NCBI GenBank assembly: GCA_002504495.1
Contig: DATC01000020.1
Location: forward strand, 1-8,549
Direction of reading: 5' to 3'
DNA: 8,549 nucleotides
From: Methanomassiliicoccaceae archaeon UBA537
Lineage (GTDB): Archaea > Thermoplasmatota > Thermoplasmata > Methanomassiliicoccales > Methanomethylophilaceae
Positions within the stretch are counted from its first letter, which is position 1. The number at the start of each line of letters is the position of its first letter. Shown piece by piece: positions 6,187 to 8,549 of this stretch. The translations under genes and the position numbers were made by a program. Under the pieces are notes generated by a model that made no database searches, was not told the origin of the DNA, and worked only from the letters and a program-made list of their open reading frames with translations.

Positions 6187-8052
6187 ATGGCAAGCAAATC
6201 GCTGAAGGCGTTCATCGCCATAGCCATCGTCGCCGCCCTCGCGTTCACGGCCGTTCCGACCGTGAGCGATGAGTCTGATGCGGCGACCGTCTCCTCCGCC
6301 ACGGGGACGATCAGCTTCCGCATCACCGGAAGCGATGCGTACCTGGGAGACACCAGCACCATGGTCAGCTTCACGCTGGTCTACAGCTACACCCCCTACG
6401 ACAAGGACAATACTCCCAACCTCAAAGTCGAATATTCTGCGAAGGCCGTCGACGAGAACGGAAGGATCGTCGACACGATGGCCGGAACGGAGACCATCAC
6501 CGGTCCCGTCTCTAACGTCACCGTCGACGGACCCTCCGCATACGCACGCGACGTGTTCTCGCACTCCAGCGGAACCGCCACCGCTACGGCCACCGTCACC
6601 GGAGCCGGAGAGCTCACCGGCACCGTCTACATGTACGTCGGAAGCCAGGTCTACGATTCGCAGAGCATCAGCATCAAGGTCGGATCCCGCGGCTCCTCCG
6701 GCGCTGCCGCATCCGAATCCACCACCACCGACAAGGACGGGAACACCACGACCACGACTTCCGACACCAAGGAGTCCGCGGACGGAACCCGCACCACCAC
6801 GTCGACCAGCACCACGGTGGACATAAACAAGAAGGAGGTCTCGAAAACCACTTCCACGGAGACCGTCAAAGAGTCCGACGACTCTACCGTCATCGACAAG
6901 ACGTCCGTCACGACCAATGCCGACAAGACCAGCGTCACCGAGAAGACCACCACGACCACCGACAAGTCCACCGGAAAGGTCACCACCGAATCCCAGACCG
7001 TGTCGAAGGACGCCGACGGAAAAGAGACCAAGGTCGAATCCACGACGACCGTCGAGAAGAACGGCTCGGACACCACCACCGTCACCGAGACCACGAAGAC
7101 GACCGACACCGAGAAGATCGAATCGTCCACGACCAGGGTCGCCGATTCCAAGGGAACAACGGTCAGGTCCGAGACCTCGACCACGACCACCAACACCGAG
7201 ACCGGGGAGACGAAGACCGTCACCAAGAACTTCGATGCCGAGAGGGCCGTGGACGACTCCAAGGTCGAATCCTCCGCCGAGGTCGGCGATGCGAAGATCG
7301 AGACCTCCGCCGAGCACGTCTTCGAGAACGGGGACGTCAAGAGCTCCGAGGCGACCACCACCGTCGACAACGGAGCCTCCTCCGAGATGGACATCTCGTC
7401 CGACCTCGCCAGGACCGCCATCGACCAGCTCAGGGACGCCCTGTCCGGGATCGGACACGACGTCAGGGACAGGCACATAGGCTTCGTCTCCGGAACCGAC
7501 AGCAGACTGAACGCCGCCATGGGCTCCTCCTACTTCGGATCCATAGCCGACGCCAAGGCCTCAGTCTCCTTCAGGAGCGGCGTCATGGGGGTCTCCTTCG
7601 GAGCGGACATCTCCAAGAGGTTCGCAGGATACGAGGAGAAGATCTCGCTGTCCCTCGGATTCGGAGCCGTCGGAGAGATCTCCGAGGCCCAGAGGAACGC
7701 CATCGGCGACAGGACGTTCGTCGATGTAAAGGCCTATGCAGGAAACAGCTCGGTGCACGAACTCGGAGGAGACGCCACCGTCTCCGCCGACTACGAGCTC
7801 CCCAAGGGAGTCGATGCGAGCCACGTCAAGGTGTGGTACATCGACGACGACGGGAAGGCACACGGCATGGAGACGACATGGGCGGACGGGAAGGTCTCCT
7901 TCAAGACCACCCACTTCTCGACCTTCGTCATCGCCGAGGACGACACGTACTCCGAGGACGAGGGAGGCAGCACGATGGTCATCGTGGCCGTCATCGCCTG
8001 CGTCGTCATAGTCGCCGCAGTAGTAGCCGTCTGGTACACCAAGAAGAACTGA
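6187..8052 (+). CDS. Thr-rich surface protein with signal peptide and C-terminal anchor
   Basis: This 621-residue protein starts with a signal peptide, MASKSLKAFIAIAIVAALAF, with cleavage likely near residues 23-33. A small beta-rich N-terminal domain (about 35-166) follows. Residues 175-400 are a low-complexity Thr/Ser/Lys/Glu/Asp stretch; 34 of residues 201-300 are threonine. A folded C-terminal domain (about 405-585) includes ELPKGVDASHVKVWYIDDDGKAH and ends at THFSTFVIAE, a pattern I know from surface proteins of gut microbes. A transmembrane helix at about 597-617 is followed by TKKN. There are no cysteines before the anchor helix. N-glycosylation sequons occur at N110, N186, N292 and N520. 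The layout is head domain, extended glycosylatable stalk and membrane anchor, so an adhesin-like or cell-wall role is likely; the partner is unknown. A glycosyltransferase gene follows after 34 bp. Confidence 0.88.
   Translation: MASKSLKAFIAIAIVAALAFTAVPTVSDESDAATVSSATGTISFRITGSDAYLGDTSTMVSFTLVYSYTPYDKDNTPNLKVEYSAKAVDENGRIVDTMAGTETITGPVSNVTVDGPSAYARDVFSHSSGTATATATVTGAGELTGTVYMYVGSQVYDSQSISIKVGSRGSSGAAASESTTTDKDGNTTTTTSDTKESADGTRTTTSTSTTVDINKKEVSKTTSTETVKESDDSTVIDKTSVTTNADKTSVTEKTTTTTDKSTGKVTTESQTVSKDADGKETKVESTTTVEKNGSDTTTVTETTKTTDTEKIESSTTRVADSKGTTVRSETSTTTTNTETGETKTVTKNFDAERAVDDSKVESSAEVGDAKIETSAEHVFENGDVKSSEATTTVDNGASSEMDISSDLARTAIDQLRDALSGIGHDVRDRHIGFVSGTDSRLNAAMGSSYFGSIADAKASVSFRSGVMGVSFGADISKRFAGYEEKISLSLGFGAVGEISEAQRNAIGDRTFVDVKAYAGNSSVHELGGDATVSADYELPKGVDASHVKVWYIDDDGKAHGMETTWADGKVSFKTTHFSTFVIAEDDTYSEDEGGSTMVIVAVIACVVIVAAVVAVWYTKKN
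6712..7215 (+). repeat. Thr-rich low-complexity coding stretch
   Basis: Short imperfect repeats of ACC/ACG threonine codons mixed with Lys, Glu, Asp and Ser codons encode the stalk of the surface protein (about residues 176-343). The period is irregular, mostly clusters such as TTTDKS, TTTVEK and TTKTTDTE. The composition is strongly biased compared with the flanking domains. The stretch could change length between strains by slippage or recombination. Confidence 0.7.
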
Positions 8053-8086
8053 AGGGAATCGCATAACAGACGATGCCCAAAACCCT

Positions 8087-8549
8087 TTGACGGCGGGGAC
8101 GGGAGTCTCCGTCGTAATCCTCTCCCACGACAGGCCCGAGGCGCTCGCCCGGGCGTACCGGAGCGTTCTTGCCCAGACCGTCAGGCCGGAGAGGATCGTC
8201 ATCGTGTTCTCCGGGAAGGAAATACCCGTGACCCATGGAGACGTCCCCACCGTCGCCGTCCGTTGCGAAGGAACGGGAGGAGCCGCTCGCAATGCCGGCG
8301 CATCGCTGTGCGATGACGGATTCATAGCGTTCCTCGACGATGACGACGAATGGTCCCCTGGAAAGCTGGAGAGCCAGCTCCCCCTGTTCTCCGAAGGGGT
8401 ATGCCTGGTATGCGCTCCGTATCTCGTGGAATCCGAAACGGGAACGGACGTCTTCCGCCCCTGCATCCAAGGGAGCATCCTGGAGGAGAACGTCCTCGGA
8501 TGCACGTCCATGGTCCTGCTCAGGAAGGATGCCTTCGATGCGGCGGGAG
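8087..8549 (+). CDS. Family-2 glycosyltransferase, 5' part (runs off the window)
   Basis: The 154 visible residues are the start of a GT-A fold, inverting family-2 glycosyltransferase, which moves a sugar from a nucleotide donor to an acceptor. The first strand is VSVVILSHDRPEALARA (7-23), then SVLAQTVRPERIVIV (26-40), the GGAARNAGASL motif (64-74), the metal- and donor-binding FLDDDDEWSPGKLE (82-95) and the GCTSMVLLRKDAF segment (138-150). No ATG or GTG is in frame between the last upstream in-frame stop (8024-8026) and the first strand. The TTG at 8087 gives MTAGTGVSVVILS, the usual short N-terminus. A five-codon ATG reading frame (8073-8090) ends with a TGA overlapping this TTG. The gene lies 34 bp after the Thr-rich surface protein and is probably co-transcribed. 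The 3' end is outside the window. The acceptor is unknown. Confidence 0.93.
   Translation, partial: MTAGTGVSVVILSHDRPEALARAYRSVLAQTVRPERIVIVFSGKEIPVTHGDVPTVAVRCEGTGGAARNAGASLCDDGFIAFLDDDDEWSPGKLESQLPLFSEGVCLVCAPYLVESETGTDVFRPCIQGSILEENVLGCTSMVLLRKDAFDAAG

Noticed and set aside
6060..6374. Longer N-terminus for the minus-strand surface protein (ATG at 6374)
   Set aside because: The extension would cross both dyads and the divergent gene's start, and would bury the signal peptide 105 residues inside the protein.
6127..7476. A 449-codon open frame on the minus strand, and a 290-codon one at 6651-7520
   Set aside because: Both are complements of the Thr-rich surface protein; the Gly/Val- and Ser/Val-rich translations mirror its biased codons.
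1..8549. CRISPR array, insertion sequence or tRNA
   Set aside because: I found no regularly spaced repeats, no intact transposase with terminal repeats, and no cloverleaf-like sequence.

Overview
The window looks like a GC-rich euryarchaeal genome. The clearest marker is a full-length archaeosine-type tRNA-guanine transglycosylase with a C-terminal PUA domain, a form restricted to archaea. Genes lack Shine-Dalgarno sequences and most have a TATA-like element about 26-28 nt before the start codon, which suggests largely leaderless transcription. The two secreted, C-terminally anchored surface proteins resemble adhesin-like proteins of gut Methanomassiliicoccales (Methanomethylophilaceae). That placement is an inference from protein style, not proven by any single gene.

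Layout. 1-403 has no convincing intact gene; on the minus strand it holds two TATA-like elements, a coding-like but interrupted frame and, next to the end of tgtA, an 11-nt G run inside a hairpin. 404-2329 (-) is tgtA. 2355-2789 (-) is a small protein that looks like a DUF2703 relative lacking the usual cysteine pair. 2790-3037 is intergenic with a perfect inverted repeat. 3038-4405 (-) is an AlbA_2/Schlafen-type regulator with a C-terminal winged helix. 4533-6059 (-) and 6187-8052 (+) are divergent genes for two membrane-anchored surface proteins. 8087 to the window end (+) is the first part of a family-2 glycosyltransferase with a probable TTG start.

The most interesting structure is the 127-bp region between the divergent surface-protein genes. 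It has two copies of the dyad ATGAC-N5-GTCAT, centred 28 bp apart and placed almost symmetrically, each about 22 bp upstream of the putative TATA box of the gene it faces. This suggests one dimeric regulator controlling both surface proteins. The glycosyltransferase follows the Thr-rich surface protein by only 34 bp, so a surface protein/glycosylation module is plausible but unproven.
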